From positions 1 to 42,495 of IMG/VR virus record IMGVR_UViG_3300044618_001825: a DNA stretch of 42,495 bases; one strand, written 5' to 3'. Source of the stretch: a virus. Positions within the stretch are counted from its first letter, which is position 1; every line of letters starts with the position of its first letter. Shown here piece after piece: positions 14,789 through 21,193 of this stretch. A program made the translations under genes and the position numbers. Under the pieces are notes generated by a model. That model made no database searches. It had not been told where the DNA came from and was given only the letters and a program-made list of their open reading frames with translations.

Positions 14789-14979
14789 AATCAGATTTCG
14801 AAAAAGATTTAGAAATTAAAGAAAGCTTTATTGATTTACTAAATGATGTTTACCCTACTGTAAAAATTGGTTACTCTACTTTTACTCCCGCCGAAATTTT
14901 GGAATGTTGCGACCCAATCGCTTTTTCAATCGGACTAATTGAACATGAAGATTATTTAGCAGAAATGGAAAACGAATAA
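14785..14979 (+). CDS. Hypothetical acidic protein, 64 aa
   Basis: An acidic protein (MKSDFEKDLEIKESFIDLLNDVYPTVKIGYSTFTPAEILECCDPIAFSIGLIEHEDYL...), with a vicinal Cys pair. The YSTFTPAEILECCDPIAF segment resembles small phage proteins of unknown function. Coupled by ATGA to the gene before. Confidence 0.6.
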   Translation: MKSDFEKDLEIKESFIDLLNDVYPTVKIGYSTFTPAEILECCDPIAFSIGLIEHEDYLAEMENE

Positions 14980-15074
14980 TGGATTTTTTTGGATTTGAAA
15001 AAGCAATTGAAATTGATCATTTAACAGATGAGCAAATTCTAAAGCTTGAAGAAATTTTTAAAGATTTCGAATAA
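14979..15074 (+). CDS. Acidic helical mini-protein, 31 aa
   Basis: A 31-residue product (MDFFGFEKAIEIDHLTDEQILKLEEIFKDFE), strongly acidic and helical. It overlaps the previous stop by one base. Short, but the coupling supports it. Confidence 0.5.
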   Translation: MDFFGFEKAIEIDHLTDEQILKLEEIFKDFE

Positions 15075-15079
15075 ACAGC

Positions 15080-15178
15080 GGCGTGTCGACTTGACAAAAG
15101 TTGATGCGCCCGCAAAAGAGCGGGGTTATCCACAGGGTTACGGGGGTTATCCACAACCCCTGGAATTTGCGACACGCC
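15080..15178. repeat. Intergenic element II: second copy of the inverted repeat with DnaA boxes
   Basis: GGCGTGTCG (15080-15088) and CGACACGCC (15170-15178) again flank a GCCCGCAAAAG stretch, two DnaA boxes, GTTACG and CCCTGGAATTT. The layout matches element I almost base for base in its core. Confidence 0.8.
15126..15155 (+). promoter_or_regulatory. Pair of DnaA boxes, 21 bp apart
   Basis: Perfect TTATCCACA at 15126-15134 and 15147-15155, the same strand and spacing as at 14.1 kb. Confidence 0.8.
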
Positions 15179-15186
15179 CGAGATTT

Positions 15187-15202
15187 TGTGATTTTTATCA
15201 CA
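15187..15202. promoter_or_regulatory. CRP/GlxR-type palindrome
   Basis: TGTGA-TTTTTA-TCACA, centred about 85 bases before the inferred transcription start at about 15279. Confidence 0.75.
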
Positions 15203-15250
15203 CGACTTGAGCGTCTCAAAATGTGGAATTACTCGCCAGTAATGTGAAAA

Positions 15251-15272
15251 TGTCAGTGGCATAGGCTATAAT
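15251..15272 (+). promoter_or_regulatory. TGTCA-N11-TATAAT promoter
   Basis: TGTCA (15251-15255), 11 bp, TATAAT (15267-15272), followed by ACGAAAGG and the ATG at 15305. Confidence 0.8.
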
Positions 15273-15304
15273 TGCCAGTATCAACAAACGAAAGGTGACA
15301 ACTC

Positions 15305-15514
15305 ATGTCAGCAAAAGCATACACTATCGAAAGCCTCTTAGAGGGAAAACACTATCGCTCACACTCTCGCCATGACGAGGGAACTATCGTATACGCAACA
15401 AAGCGTGACGCAATTTGGTACGGAGAAAACCTAGAGGCTTACGCTATCGAGGTTCGCCCAACCCGTGGGATCAAAAACTTTTGGGCAACCATTGCGGTTA
15501 GGGTATCTGACTAA
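15305..15514 (+). CDS. Hypothetical protein, 69 aa
   Basis: A basic beta-rich protein (MSAKAYTIESLLEGKHYRSHSRHDEGTIVYATKRDAIWYGENLEAYAIEVRP...). It is a single-gene unit between two TGTCA-N11 promoters. No domain recognised. Confidence 0.65.
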   Translation: MSAKAYTIESLLEGKHYRSHSRHDEGTIVYATKRDAIWYGENLEAYAIEVRPTRGIKNFWATIAVRVSD

Positions 15515-15516
15515 TT

Positions 15517-15538
15517 TGTCAGTGCTATCCGCTATAAT
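15517..15538 (+). promoter_or_regulatory. TGTCA-N11-TATAAT promoter
   Basis: TGTCA (15517-15521), 11 bp, TATAAT (15533-15538), then ACGAAAGG and the ATG at 15567. It begins right after a stop codon. Confidence 0.8.
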
Positions 15539-15566
15539 TACAGAATAAACAAACGAAAGGAAAACT

Positions 15567-15731
15567 ATGTTAAACATAATCGACAAAACCGATTTCTATG
15601 AAATCGCAGACGAGCAACATTTTTGTTGTGATGAAAGTCAATTTAAGTATTACTGTATCGAACACCTAGAATTTATGGGTTGCTACTTTTGCGGATTTGA
15701 CTATGACAAAGATTGCGAGGAACAACACTAA
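15567..15731 (+). CDS. Cys/His-rich small protein, 54 aa
   Basis: The product has six cysteines and histidines: EQHFCCDES, YYCIEHLEF, GCYFCGFDYDKDCEEQH. CxxC plus CIEH could form a zinc site. First gene of a five- or six-gene coupled operon. Function unknown. Confidence 0.65.
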   Translation: MLNIIDKTDFYEIADEQHFCCDESQFKYYCIEHLEFMGCYFCGFDYDKDCEEQH

Positions 15732-15871
15732 TGATTAACTCAGTATTAACAATAGATTGCCAAGATTGCTTAGGTCATGGCGTAATCTTTTTTGGTGATG
15801 ATAATGATTTTGATTGCGAGCCTTGCGATTGTCAAGATGGCTCTTTATTTAAGAACGGGGAAAATGACTAA
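15731..15871 (+). CDS. DnaJ-type zinc-knuckle mini-protein, 46 aa
   Basis: IDCQDCLGHGVIFF...DCEPCDCQDG has two CxxC motifs with the CxxCxGHG pattern of DnaJ zinc fingers. It probably binds zinc. One-base overlaps on both sides. Confidence 0.6.
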   Translation: MINSVLTIDCQDCLGHGVIFFGDDNDFDCEPCDCQDGSLFKNGEND

Positions 15872-16077
15872 TGTACCAAATAACAATTTCCTACGATAGC
15901 AAGCCTATCCATTGGAATAAAAACTATGATGACGCTTTAGAAGCGTTCACCGCATTTCTTTCATTTACCGATTGGGGATTTGCTAACGAATACTCAACTG
16001 TAAATTTAATGACGCCAACTGGCAAGATGTACACAAAAACATTTTATCGTGAAGGTCGAAAGGTCGTAACAAAATGA
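15871..16077 (+). CDS. Hypothetical protein, 68 aa
   Basis: A beta-rich protein (MYQITISYDSKPIHWNKNYDDALEAFTAFLSFTDWGFANEYSTVNLMTPTGKMYTKTFYREG). Small proteins with this strand-helix-strand layout are common in phages, with no known function. It overlaps neighbours by 1 and 4 bases. Confidence 0.65.
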   Translation: MYQITISYDSKPIHWNKNYDDALEAFTAFLSFTDWGFANEYSTVNLMTPTGKMYTKTFYREGRKVVTK

Positions 16078-16265
16078 TGACAAGAAAAGATTATGTCGCA
16101 GTAGCAGAAATTTTAAACTTTGCTAGTGATAAGGCGCACCCTGCTTTATTTTCTAAAATTGTAAATGATTTCGCAGTTATGTTCGCAAAAGATAATGAGC
16201 GATTTGATGTAAACCGATTTCATAAAGCGTGTGGATACCATGTCACAAAATTCACTTCGAGATAA
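16074..16265 (+). CDS. Hypothetical protein, 63 aa
   Basis: A helical protein (MMTRKDYVAVAEILNFASDKAHPALFSKIVNDFAVMFAKDNERFDVNRFHKACGY). The KDYVA-(V/I)A ... DNE(R/K)FD-x-(N/D)RFxxACG pattern is common in small phage proteins of unknown role. The start overlaps the previous stop. Confidence 0.7.
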   Translation: MMTRKDYVAVAEILNFASDKAHPALFSKIVNDFAVMFAKDNERFDVNRFHKACGYHVTKFTSR

Positions 16266-16371
16266 AGTTAAACGCATACAGGAATTGCGTCGCAGTAATG
16301 CGGCGCAACCTGTACGCAATAAGAAAAAATATTTTAGAAAAATAAAACATAAAAATAAATTTGATCAATGA
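16240..16371 (+). CDS. Basic mini-protein, 43 aa
   Basis: A very basic product (MSQNSLRDKVKRIQELRRSN...RNKKKYFRKIKHKNKF), overlapping the preceding gene by 26 bases. No clear ribosome site; the charge would suit nucleic-acid binding. It may be spurious. Confidence 0.45.
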   Translation: MSQNSLRDKVKRIQELRRSNAAQPVRNKKKYFRKIKHKNKFDQ

Positions 16372-16375
16372 CGCT

Positions 16376-16456
16376 GCCCGCCCGTAAAGCTGCGGGGTTA
16401 TCCACAGGGTTACGGGCGTTATCCACAACCCCCTGGAATTTGTGAGATTAATCACA
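16376..16456. repeat. Intergenic element III: DnaA-box pair plus CRP-type site
   Basis: GCCCGCCCGTAAAG, then DnaA boxes at 16398-16406 and 16419-16427 (21 bp apart), GTTACG at 16409, CCTGGAATTT at 16432, and TGTGA-GATTAA-TCACA at 16441-16456. The flanking GGCGTGTCG arm is absent here. Confidence 0.8.
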
Positions 16457-16493
16457 AAATAAATTAGATAAAGCTTGGGCGTGTTGAGCAATT

Positions 16494-16515
16494 TGTCAGT
16501 GGCATAGGCTATAAT
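16494..16515 (+). promoter_or_regulatory. TGTCA-N11-TATAAT promoter
   Basis: TGTCA (16494-16498), 11 bp, TATAAT (16510-16515), followed by ACGAAAGG and the ATG at 16545. Confidence 0.8.
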
Positions 16516-16544
16516 ACTCTTATACCAACAACGAAAGGCAACAA

Positions 16545-16748
16545 ATGAGAATAGAACACAACCTGAAGTTCGTAACAGAGTTTAAGGACGGCCATCCAGT
16601 AACTAAGCAAATAGAAATGCTTGATGAGGATACTCGTATCTTTATGCTAGAGTCAATGCTAAAAGATTTAGTCGGTAGCCGACTACAACCAATTCTTGAT
16701 GAGATAAATGCTAATGGCTCATACGCAATTCTTAAGGTGGCAGAATAA
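16545..16748 (+). CDS. Hypothetical protein, 67 aa
   Basis: An acidic protein (MRIEHNLKFVTEFKDGHPVTKQIEMLDEDTRIFMLESMLKDLVGSRLQPILDEI...). It overlaps the next gene by one base. No family recognised. Confidence 0.65.
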   Translation: MRIEHNLKFVTEFKDGHPVTKQIEMLDEDTRIFMLESMLKDLVGSRLQPILDEINANGSYAILKVAE

Positions 16749-17011
16749 TGGGATACAATACAGCATTAGATTTAACTGAATTAGATTTAGAGGTAGCACT
16801 AGGTTATCACTTACAGGGTAATCATTACCCGCCCGTCCCACTTTCTATGGTACAGCCTTGTATCGAGGCTATTGATGCTTACTATGATGAGGATTATAAT
16901 AAGTTGATCGAAATGCCTGAAGGCGTATCTTATAAGGGTGACTCTCATGCGCCAGCGTGGGCTATTATCGAACAGCACCACTTAGACGCTTGGCTACCTG
17001 AAAGTGACTAA
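16748..17011 (+). CDS. Hypothetical acidic protein, 87 aa
   Basis: The 87-residue product has LDLEVALGYHLQGNHYPPVPLSMVQPCIEAIDAYYDEDYNKLIEMPEGVSYKG, a layout seen in small phage proteins of unknown role. A CRP-type palindrome overlaps its stop codon. Confidence 0.65.
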   Translation: MGYNTALDLTELDLEVALGYHLQGNHYPPVPLSMVQPCIEAIDAYYDEDYNKLIEMPEGVSYKGDSHAPAWAIIEQHHLDAWLPESD

Positions 17012-17018
17012 GGTCACA
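17003..17018. promoter_or_regulatory. CRP/GlxR-type palindrome, one mismatch
   Basis: AGTGA-CTAAGG-TCACA, overlapping the previous stop, centred about 74 bases before the inferred transcription start near 17085. Confidence 0.55.
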
Positions 17019-17056
17019 CAATAACTTTCTCAAATAATGAGATAGGGCTAGACTAA

Positions 17057-17078
17057 TGTCAGACCCCAATGCTATAAT
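17057..17078 (+). promoter_or_regulatory. TGTCA-N11-TATAAT promoter
   Basis: TGTCA (17057-17061), 11 bp, TATAAT (17073-17078), driving the gene at 17109. Confidence 0.8.
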
Positions 17079-17108
17079 TACCAACCTAACAAAGAAAAGA
17101 GGCAATAA

Positions 17109-17291
17109 ATGACAATCAACGACAAGTTGTATCAGGTAGGCGATTTATTCACTACCCTTAAGTCAAAGAAAACAGGTGTGATTAAAGAAATCCACCCACA
17201 AACATCTGGCTCGGTGCGTGTGCTATTGGAAATGCCAAACAAGGAAACTCGTTGGACTTCCGTATCCGCTCAAACACTACTAGGCGTATAA
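17109..17291 (+). CDS. Hypothetical small beta protein, 60 aa
   Basis: The product (MTINDKLYQVGDLFTTLKSKKTGVIKEIHPQTSGSVRVLLEMPNKETRWTSV) looks like a small SH3-like barrel: strand, G-x-x-F, (S/T)-G-x-(I/V)-x-E-(I/V), then RVLLE. It could bind nucleic acid or protein. Single-gene unit with its own promoter. Confidence 0.65.
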   Translation: MTINDKLYQVGDLFTTLKSKKTGVIKEIHPQTSGSVRVLLEMPNKETRWTSVSAQTLLGV

Positions 17292-17316
17292 TCTAAAGGC
17301 AGGGGGGTCGCAGAAA

Positions 17317-17338
17317 TGTCAGACCTCCCTGCTATAAT
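17317..17338 (+). promoter_or_regulatory. TGTCA-N11-TATAAT promoter
   Basis: TGTCA (17317-17321), 11 bp, TATAAT (17333-17338), driving the gene at 17378 with ACGAAAGAAGG as ribosome site. Confidence 0.8.
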
Positions 17339-17377
17339 TACTTCATCAACCCAACCCACAACGAAAGAAGGAAACAA

Positions 17378-17800
17378 ATGGCTAGAGGAAAAGCAATCTC
17401 GGTGAAAATCCCAACTCAGCGAGTAATCAAGGCTTTGGAAACAAAGTTGGCACAACTAAATAAAGACTTCGCATCACAAGAAGCAAACGAAGCAAAGTAT
17501 AACAAGCAGGTAGAAGCGTGGAAAAAGGAAATTGGAAAGTGGGCTATTGCTAACTTCTCAAAGGCTGAAAACCTACGCACAAACTATCGCAACTGGAACA
17601 ACACTCTCAATGTTGATTTTGACATCATCACAAAGGAAGGAAACTTCCCTGCTGAACCTGAGAAGGACTACGAAGTAATCCACCGCCACTCATACAATGA
17701 GATGAAAGAGGAAATGGAAAACGCAATTCGTATTCTTAAAATGACAGATGAGGAAGTTGTTAATACCAGCACTTACAATGCGGTTGCTCGTTATCTGTAA
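17378..17800 (+). CDS. Hypothetical coiled-coil protein, 140 aa
   Basis: The protein begins MARGKAISVKIPTQRVIKALETKLAQLNKDFASQEANEAKYNKQVEAWKKEIGKWA, with a long charged helix (about 14-60) and a second helix near the C-terminus (MKEEMENAIRILKMTDEEVVNTSTYNAVARYL). Phage proteins of this kind are common and uncharacterised. The start is fixed by ribosome site and promoter. Confidence 0.7.
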   Translation: MARGKAISVKIPTQRVIKALETKLAQLNKDFASQEANEAKYNKQVEAWKKEIGKWAIANFSKAENLRTNYRNWNNTLNVDFDIITKEGNFPAEPEKDYEVIHRHSYNEMKEEMENAIRILKMTDEEVVNTSTYNAVARYL

Positions 17801-17871
17801 ATAATCCAACGACCTGAGTATGTCGCCAAACTGCTCTCCCTTTTGGGACAACTACTAACAAAGGCAACAAA

Positions 17872-18126
17872 ATGAAAAATCGTTTCAGAGTAGAAATCTA
17901 TGATGAGAACAAGTTAAATGATGTAACAATTTATTCAGAGCAAGGCGTTGATAAGGAATACTTAACTGAATTAGCATTCTCTAATCGCCGTAACTTTTTT
18001 GGTGATGTTCGTGCTTATGTGTATGATACATTGAAGAAGACTAAGACAACTGCTCTTTATCTTCCCGCCGAAGTTATTAACTTCAATCGAAAGAATCAAT
18101 TAACCAGGGATGAGTTAGGTCTGTAA
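17872..18126 (+). CDS. Hypothetical protein, 84 aa
   Basis: An alpha/beta protein (MKNRFRVEIYDENKLNDVTIYSEQGVDKEYLTELAFSNRRNFFGDVRAYVYDTLKKTKTTALYLP). It lacks its own TGTCA-N11 promoter and probably reads through from the 17317 promoter across a 71-base gap. An AAAGG ribosome site precedes it. Unknown function. Confidence 0.65.
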   Translation: MKNRFRVEIYDENKLNDVTIYSEQGVDKEYLTELAFSNRRNFFGDVRAYVYDTLKKTKTTALYLPAEVINFNRKNQLTRDELGL

Positions 18127-18157
18127 AGATCTAACACTAGCTGCATATCCTGCAGCT

Positions 18158-18235
18158 GGCCCGTAAAGGTAAGGGGTTATCCACAGGGTTACGACTGCCT
18201 GTGGATATCCCTGGAATTTTGTGAGATTAATCACA
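18158..18235. repeat. Intergenic element IV: DnaA box with inverted partner plus CRP-type site
   Basis: GGCCCGTAAAGG, TTATCCACA (18177-18185), GTTACG (18188), then an inverted DnaA-like TGTGGATAT (18200-18208), CCCTGGAATTTT and TGTGA-GATTAA-TCACA (18220-18235). Unlike copies I-III the second DnaA box points the other way. Confidence 0.75.
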
Positions 18236-18273
18236 TGGATCAATTCGGACATATTGTATCTAATCCTAGACAA

Positions 18274-18295
18274 TGTCAGTGGCACCTGTTATACT
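18274..18295 (+). promoter_or_regulatory. TGTCA-N11-TATACT promoter
   Basis: TGTCA (18274-18278), 11 bp, TATACT (18290-18295), followed by ACGAAAGG and the ATG at 18327. AATTCGGACAT (18242-18252) lies just upstream. Confidence 0.75.
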
Positions 18296-18326
18296 TATGA
18301 CTAATCAAACGAAAGGTAAAAAATAT

Positions 18327-19334
18327 ATGGCTCACAATCTAGAAATGGAAAACGGCGAAGTTGCTTTCGCTCTCCGTGGCGCACCTGCTTGGCACAACCT
18401 AGCAAATCGCATCTTCACAAAAGATGAAGAAGTTACTACCGCCCTAATGCTTGAAGAAGCAAAGTTGGCAAATTGGAATGTTCGTCTATCTCCAATCACT
18501 GAGCACATTCCAGAATCTTGGAATGATGTCTCTACCGCATCTCTTGTCATTCGTGACAATCCATTCAATAAGGGAACTGATGTTCTTGCCACTGTTGGCA
18601 AGCGTTACAAGCCTGTACAGAATGAAGAATTATTCGCATTCGCTGATGCTATTCATGATGCGAACGCTGACTGCCGTTGGGAATCTGCTGGCTCATTGAA
18701 AAAGGGCAAAGTTGTATTCGGCACTGTTGATATTCCTCGCACAATGGTTCTTGACCCACAAGGTGCCAACGATGAAACTAAACTCTATTTAATTGTATGG
18801 ACATCACATGACGGGTCAGTTGCTGTTCAGGCTGCTGTTACTCCTGTTCGTGTTGTATGCCAAAACACATTGAATCTTGCCATGCGTAACGCTAAGCAAT
18901 CTTTCAAGATTCGTCATACGCAATCTGTTGAAGGTCGCATTCAAGTTGCTCGTGAAACTCTTGGGCTTGCTCTTGGTTACTTTGATGAATTCGAGAAGGA
19001 AGCGCAAGCACTTTATTCTCAGTCAATTACTGATGCTGAATTCTCAAAGTTAATTCACACAATTTATCCAAAGCCTGCTGATGATGCTGCTAAAGTTGCG
19101 CTAACTAAATGGGAGAATAAGGTCGTGCTACTTGATGACCTTTACCATAACTCACCAACTAATGCTAACATCAAGGGAACTAAATGGGGTGCGTTTAATG
19201 CTCTCACCGAACGCCTTGATTACTATCGCTCAGGTCGTGGAAATTCTGAAACGCTTATGGCTGGCGCATCAGGATTTGACCCAGTGCTAACCGCTGAGAA
19301 AAACAAAATCAAGAAATTGATTTCTGCTTTCTAA
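18327..19334 (+). CDS. DUF932 / TIGR03299 phage-plasmid protein
   Basis: The 335-residue protein starts MAHNLEMENGEVAFALRGAPAWHNL, the typical opening of the TIGR03299 (DUF932) family found on phages and plasmids; RFKPVQN-like YKPVQNEELFAFADAI, TVDIPRT and QAAVTPVRVVCQNTLNLA follow at expected places. The family's activity is not established; a role in DNA replication or recombination has been suggested only from context. Length is typical. The ATG at 18327 follows GAAAGG; an earlier in-frame ATG lies inside the promoter. It is the largest gene in the rightward arm. Confidence 0.88.
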   Translation: MAHNLEMENGEVAFALRGAPAWHNLANRIFTKDEEVTTALMLEEAKLANWNVRLSPITEHIPESWNDVSTASLVIRDNPFNKGTDVLATVGKRYKPVQNEELFAFADAIHDANADCRWESAGSLKKGKVVFGTVDIPRTMVLDPQGANDETKLYLIVWTSHDGSVAVQAAVTPVRVVCQNTLNLAMRNAKQSFKIRHTQSVEGRIQVARETLGLALGYFDEFEKEAQALYSQSITDAEFSKLIHTIYPKPADDAAKVALTKWENKVVLLDDLYHNSPTNANIKGTKWGAFNALTERLDYYRSGRGNSETLMAGASGFDPVLTAEKNKIKKLISAF

Positions 19335-19381
19335 ATAAAAATAATCCTGAGCAAGATTTAAAACTGCTCACATTTTTTCTT

Positions 19382-19458
19382 GGTCCATTAGCTCAGTTGG
19401 TTAGAGCGCTACCCTGTCACGGTAGAGGCCGACGGTTCAAGTCCGTTATGGATCGCCA
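19382..19458 (+). tRNA. tRNA-Asp (anticodon GUC)
   Basis: A complete cloverleaf: acceptor GGTCCAT/ATGGATC, D stem GCTC/GAGC, anticodon stem CTACC/GGTAG with loop CTGTCAC (GTC), T stem GACGG/CCGTT, discriminator G and encoded CCA. It lies in the gap after the DUF932 gene. Confidence 0.93.
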
Positions 19459-19459
19459 A

Positions 19460-19520
19460 GCGCCCTCAAAGCTAAGGGGGCAAAAAGTGTGTTACGACTC
19501 ACATTTAAATTCCCTGGAAT
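19460..19520. repeat. Intergenic element V (no DnaA box)
   Basis: GCGCCCTCAAAGC, GTTACGAC (19491) and CCCTGGAATC (19512) share the spacing of the other elements (23 bases from GTTACG to CTGG) but lack DnaA boxes and the CRP-type site. Confidence 0.65.
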
Positions 19521-19530
19521 CTATTGTAAA

Positions 19531-19552
19531 TGTCAGTGGGGTCCTGTATAAT
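19531..19552 (+). promoter_or_regulatory. TGTCA-N11-TATAAT promoter, leaderless geometry
   Basis: TGTCA (19531-19535), 11 bp, TATAAT (19547-19552). The next ATG (19560) is only 7 bases past the -10, so the message would start at or next to the start codon. Confidence 0.75.
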
Positions 19553-19559
19553 TCTGTAC

Positions 19560-20234
19560 ATGACCAACGAACTAGTATCAAGCGTGTACACATTTGTCTG
19601 TGACCCAGATGAGTGTGATTGTTTAATCCAATTAACATCATCTGATGGATTTGGCTTTCCATCAGGTGTGACAGAACTCACATGCCCGTGTGGCCGTAAG
19701 ACCACATTAGTGTCAGTGGAGCATGCTACAATTACATCCTTAAACCAAACGAAAGAAGGAAGCAATATGGACGGAATGACAGTAGAAAACCTGCCTCTAT
19801 CAGATGCAGAGAAGTACAACCCTGACCAATTAGTTACATACAAAGTAATCCGTGGTTATTCGGATGCTGAATATGCTACAGATAAAGTTCGCAACATTGA
19901 ATACGAACTGCATAATGGTCGCACAAATTCTAAGGCAGTCTCATCTTTACAGAATAAGATTGGCTTAGTTAAAGATATTATTTCAGAGGCATATGCTGAT
20001 TCAGAAGACCAAGAAACTTTGCAAGCAATTGCAGAAGCGCTTGAGATTGAATTAATTAGAGAGATTGAATGGTCTGCATCTATTGAAGTTAGCGGAACTA
20101 TTTCAGTCAACCTACTTGAGGATACTCATTTTGACTTAGATTCAGAAATTGAAGATGCTCTTTATGCTGATTCACACAATGGCAACATTGAAGTTGTTGA
20201 CCAAGAAATCTGCAACATTAGGGAGAACTGCTAA
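19560..20234 (+). CDS. Zinc-domain protein, long form (224 aa) with nested short form
   Basis: Reading from a likely leaderless ATG at 19560, the N-terminal part has VYTFVCDPDECDCLIQL...ELTCPCGRKTTL, a small Cys cluster suited to zinc. The same frame continues without a stop through a second promoter and GAAAGAAGG site to an ATG at 19767, from which a 155-residue protein (MDGMTVENLPLSDAEKYNPDQLVTYKVIRGYSD...) is made. That C-terminal part is acidic with no known domain. Two products from one frame, or an in-frame fusion of two genes, are both possible. Confidence 0.6.
   Translation: MTNELVSSVYTFVCDPDECDCLIQLTSSDGFGFPSGVTELTCPCGRKTTLVSVEHATITSLNQTKEGSNMDGMTVENLPLSDAEKYNPDQLVTYKVIRGYSDAEYATDKVRNIEYELHNGRTNSKAVSSLQNKIGLVKDIISEAYADSEDQETLQAIAEALEIELIREIEWSASIEVSGTISVNLLEDTHFDLDSEIEDALYADSHNGNIEVVDQEICNIRENC
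19721..19742 (+). promoter_or_regulatory. TGTCA-N11-TACAAT promoter inside a reading frame
   Basis: TGTCA (19721-19725), 11 bp, TACAAT (19737-19742), then ACGAAAGAAGG and ATG at 19767. The promoter is itself in the long reading frame of the gene it nests in. Confidence 0.75.
19767..20234 (+). CDS. Hypothetical acidic protein, short form (155 aa)
   Basis: The short product has its own promoter and a good ribosome site (GAAAGAAGG, 7 bases before ATG). It is acidic, with IRGYSDAEYATDKVRNIEYELHNGRTNSKAVSSLQNKIGLVKDIISEAYADSEDQETLQAIAEAL, helices typical of many phage proteins. It is coupled to the next gene by TAATG. Function unknown. It shares its frame and stop with the 224-residue long form. 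Confidence 0.7.
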   Translation: MDGMTVENLPLSDAEKYNPDQLVTYKVIRGYSDAEYATDKVRNIEYELHNGRTNSKAVSSLQNKIGLVKDIISEAYADSEDQETLQAIAEALEIELIREIEWSASIEVSGTISVNLLEDTHFDLDSEIEDALYADSHNGNIEVVDQEICNIRENC

Positions 20235-20437
20235 TGTATTTTGAGTTGACTGCTCCTGATAGGCTATCCATGGAGATGGCCTATTGGGATGCACAAATTA
20301 TTGGGCTGGACCCGCAAGCAATGTCACCGTTGACATTCAACATTGGAACTGGTAGTATTGAGAAAGTAAGTAGAATTCGTGATAAGTATAACTTAACTGA
20401 ATCTTACATATCAGACTACGAAACCACAGGTTATTAA
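20234..20437 (+). CDS. Hypothetical protein, 67 aa
   Basis: The product (MYFELTAPDRLSMEMAYWDAQIIGLDPQAMSPLTFNIGTGSIEKVSRIRDKYNLTESYISDYETTGY) resembles uncharacterised small phage proteins. It overlaps the preceding stop. Confidence 0.65.
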   Translation: MYFELTAPDRLSMEMAYWDAQIIGLDPQAMSPLTFNIGTGSIEKVSRIRDKYNLTESYISDYETTGY

Positions 20438-20446
20438 GGAGAAATT

Positions 20447-20593
20447 ATGTCAGACTATAAAGATGGTTGGGACGATGGGTATAAGTTTGCCCGTGATGAA
20501 ATCATGGAAAAGTTATCAGAGATTGATATCAACGACATTGATTCCTGGATCCTTGATCGTCTTTCTGAGATGATTGAAGGTGGAGCACTATGA
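20447..20593 (+). CDS. Hypothetical acidic protein, 48 aa
   Basis: An acidic product (MSDYKDGWDDGYKFARDEIMEKLSEIDINDIDSWILDRLSEMIEGGAL). The G-W-x-D-G-Y-x-x-(A/G)R-x-E motif is frequent in tiny phage proteins. AAGGAG precedes it and the stop overlaps the next ATG. Confidence 0.65.
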   Translation: MSDYKDGWDDGYKFARDEIMEKLSEIDINDIDSWILDRLSEMIEGGAL

Positions 20594-20799
20594 CAATGGA
20601 AGATCTAACAAGATGGATAGCATGTGACCAATGTGGCACAGCCCAAGCAATGTATATGGTTAAACTAGTAGATGGTGAGCTTTTCTTTTGCGGTCACCAC
20701 TACAACGCAAGCAAGCGTGGCCTTGACAAGGTCGCATACGAAGTGATAGAATTAAACAAAACGGAAGAAGCAATCCCTCAACTAGAAACGGCGGAATAA
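20590..20799 (+). CDS. DUF7455-like zinc-binding protein
   Basis: The 69-residue product has CDQCGTAQAMYMVKLVDGELFFCGHHYN: two cysteines, then CGHH, the layout of the DUF7455 family common in actinobacteria and their phages. It probably binds one zinc ion. Function unknown. ATGA overlap with the preceding gene. Confidence 0.8.
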   Translation: MTMEDLTRWIACDQCGTAQAMYMVKLVDGELFFCGHHYNASKRGLDKVAYEVIELNKTEEAIPQLETAE

Positions 20800-20800
20800 A

Positions 20801-21166
20801 ATGGGCGACAGAGCAAACTTTGGATTCAGAGATTCCAAGGAGAATGTACTATTTCTATATGGACACTGGGCTGGGCATAATATGCTAGCCAAGTTGGCCA
20901 ATGCTGTGCAGGCTGCAGAGCCTCGCTGGCAGGATGAATCATATGCAACACGCATTGCTATATCTAATCTAATTGGAGAAGACTGGACTGAAAAAACAGG
21001 CTGGGGTATCTACATTAATCAATTAGGAGATAATGAGCATAAGGTGCCTGTTATTGATTGGTCCAATCAAACTTTTACACTGTATGAAGAGGACCTGAGC
21101 ACGGTAGTGTTTACCTCGTCCCTTGCAGCATTCGTAGATAAATACAGTCGACTAGTTATGGTATAA
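20801..21166 (+). CDS. Hypothetical MGDRANFGF-type protein, 121 aa
   Basis: The protein begins MGDRANFGFRDSKENVLFLYGHWAGHNMLAKLANAV, an opening seen in conserved actinophage proteins of unknown function (GDRAN, then YGHW). It ends with ENDLSTVVFTSSLAAFVDKY-like beta-helix. Last gene of the operon before a terminator. Confidence 0.75.
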   Translation: MGDRANFGFRDSKENVLFLYGHWAGHNMLAKLANAVQAAEPRWQDESYATRIAISNLIGEDWTEKTGWGIYINQLGDNEHKVPVIDWSNQTFTLYEEDLSTVVFTSSLAAFVDKYSRLVMV

Positions 21167-21171
21167 TTAGA

Positions 21172-21193
21172 CTAGGACTTTGGTCCTGGTTTT
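21172..21193 (+). terminator. Hairpin with T-run after the MGDRANFGF gene
   Basis: CTAGGAC (21172-21178), loop TTTG, GTCCTGG (21183-21189), followed by TTTT. A TATAAT (21162-21167) overlaps the stop codon just before. Confidence 0.7.
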
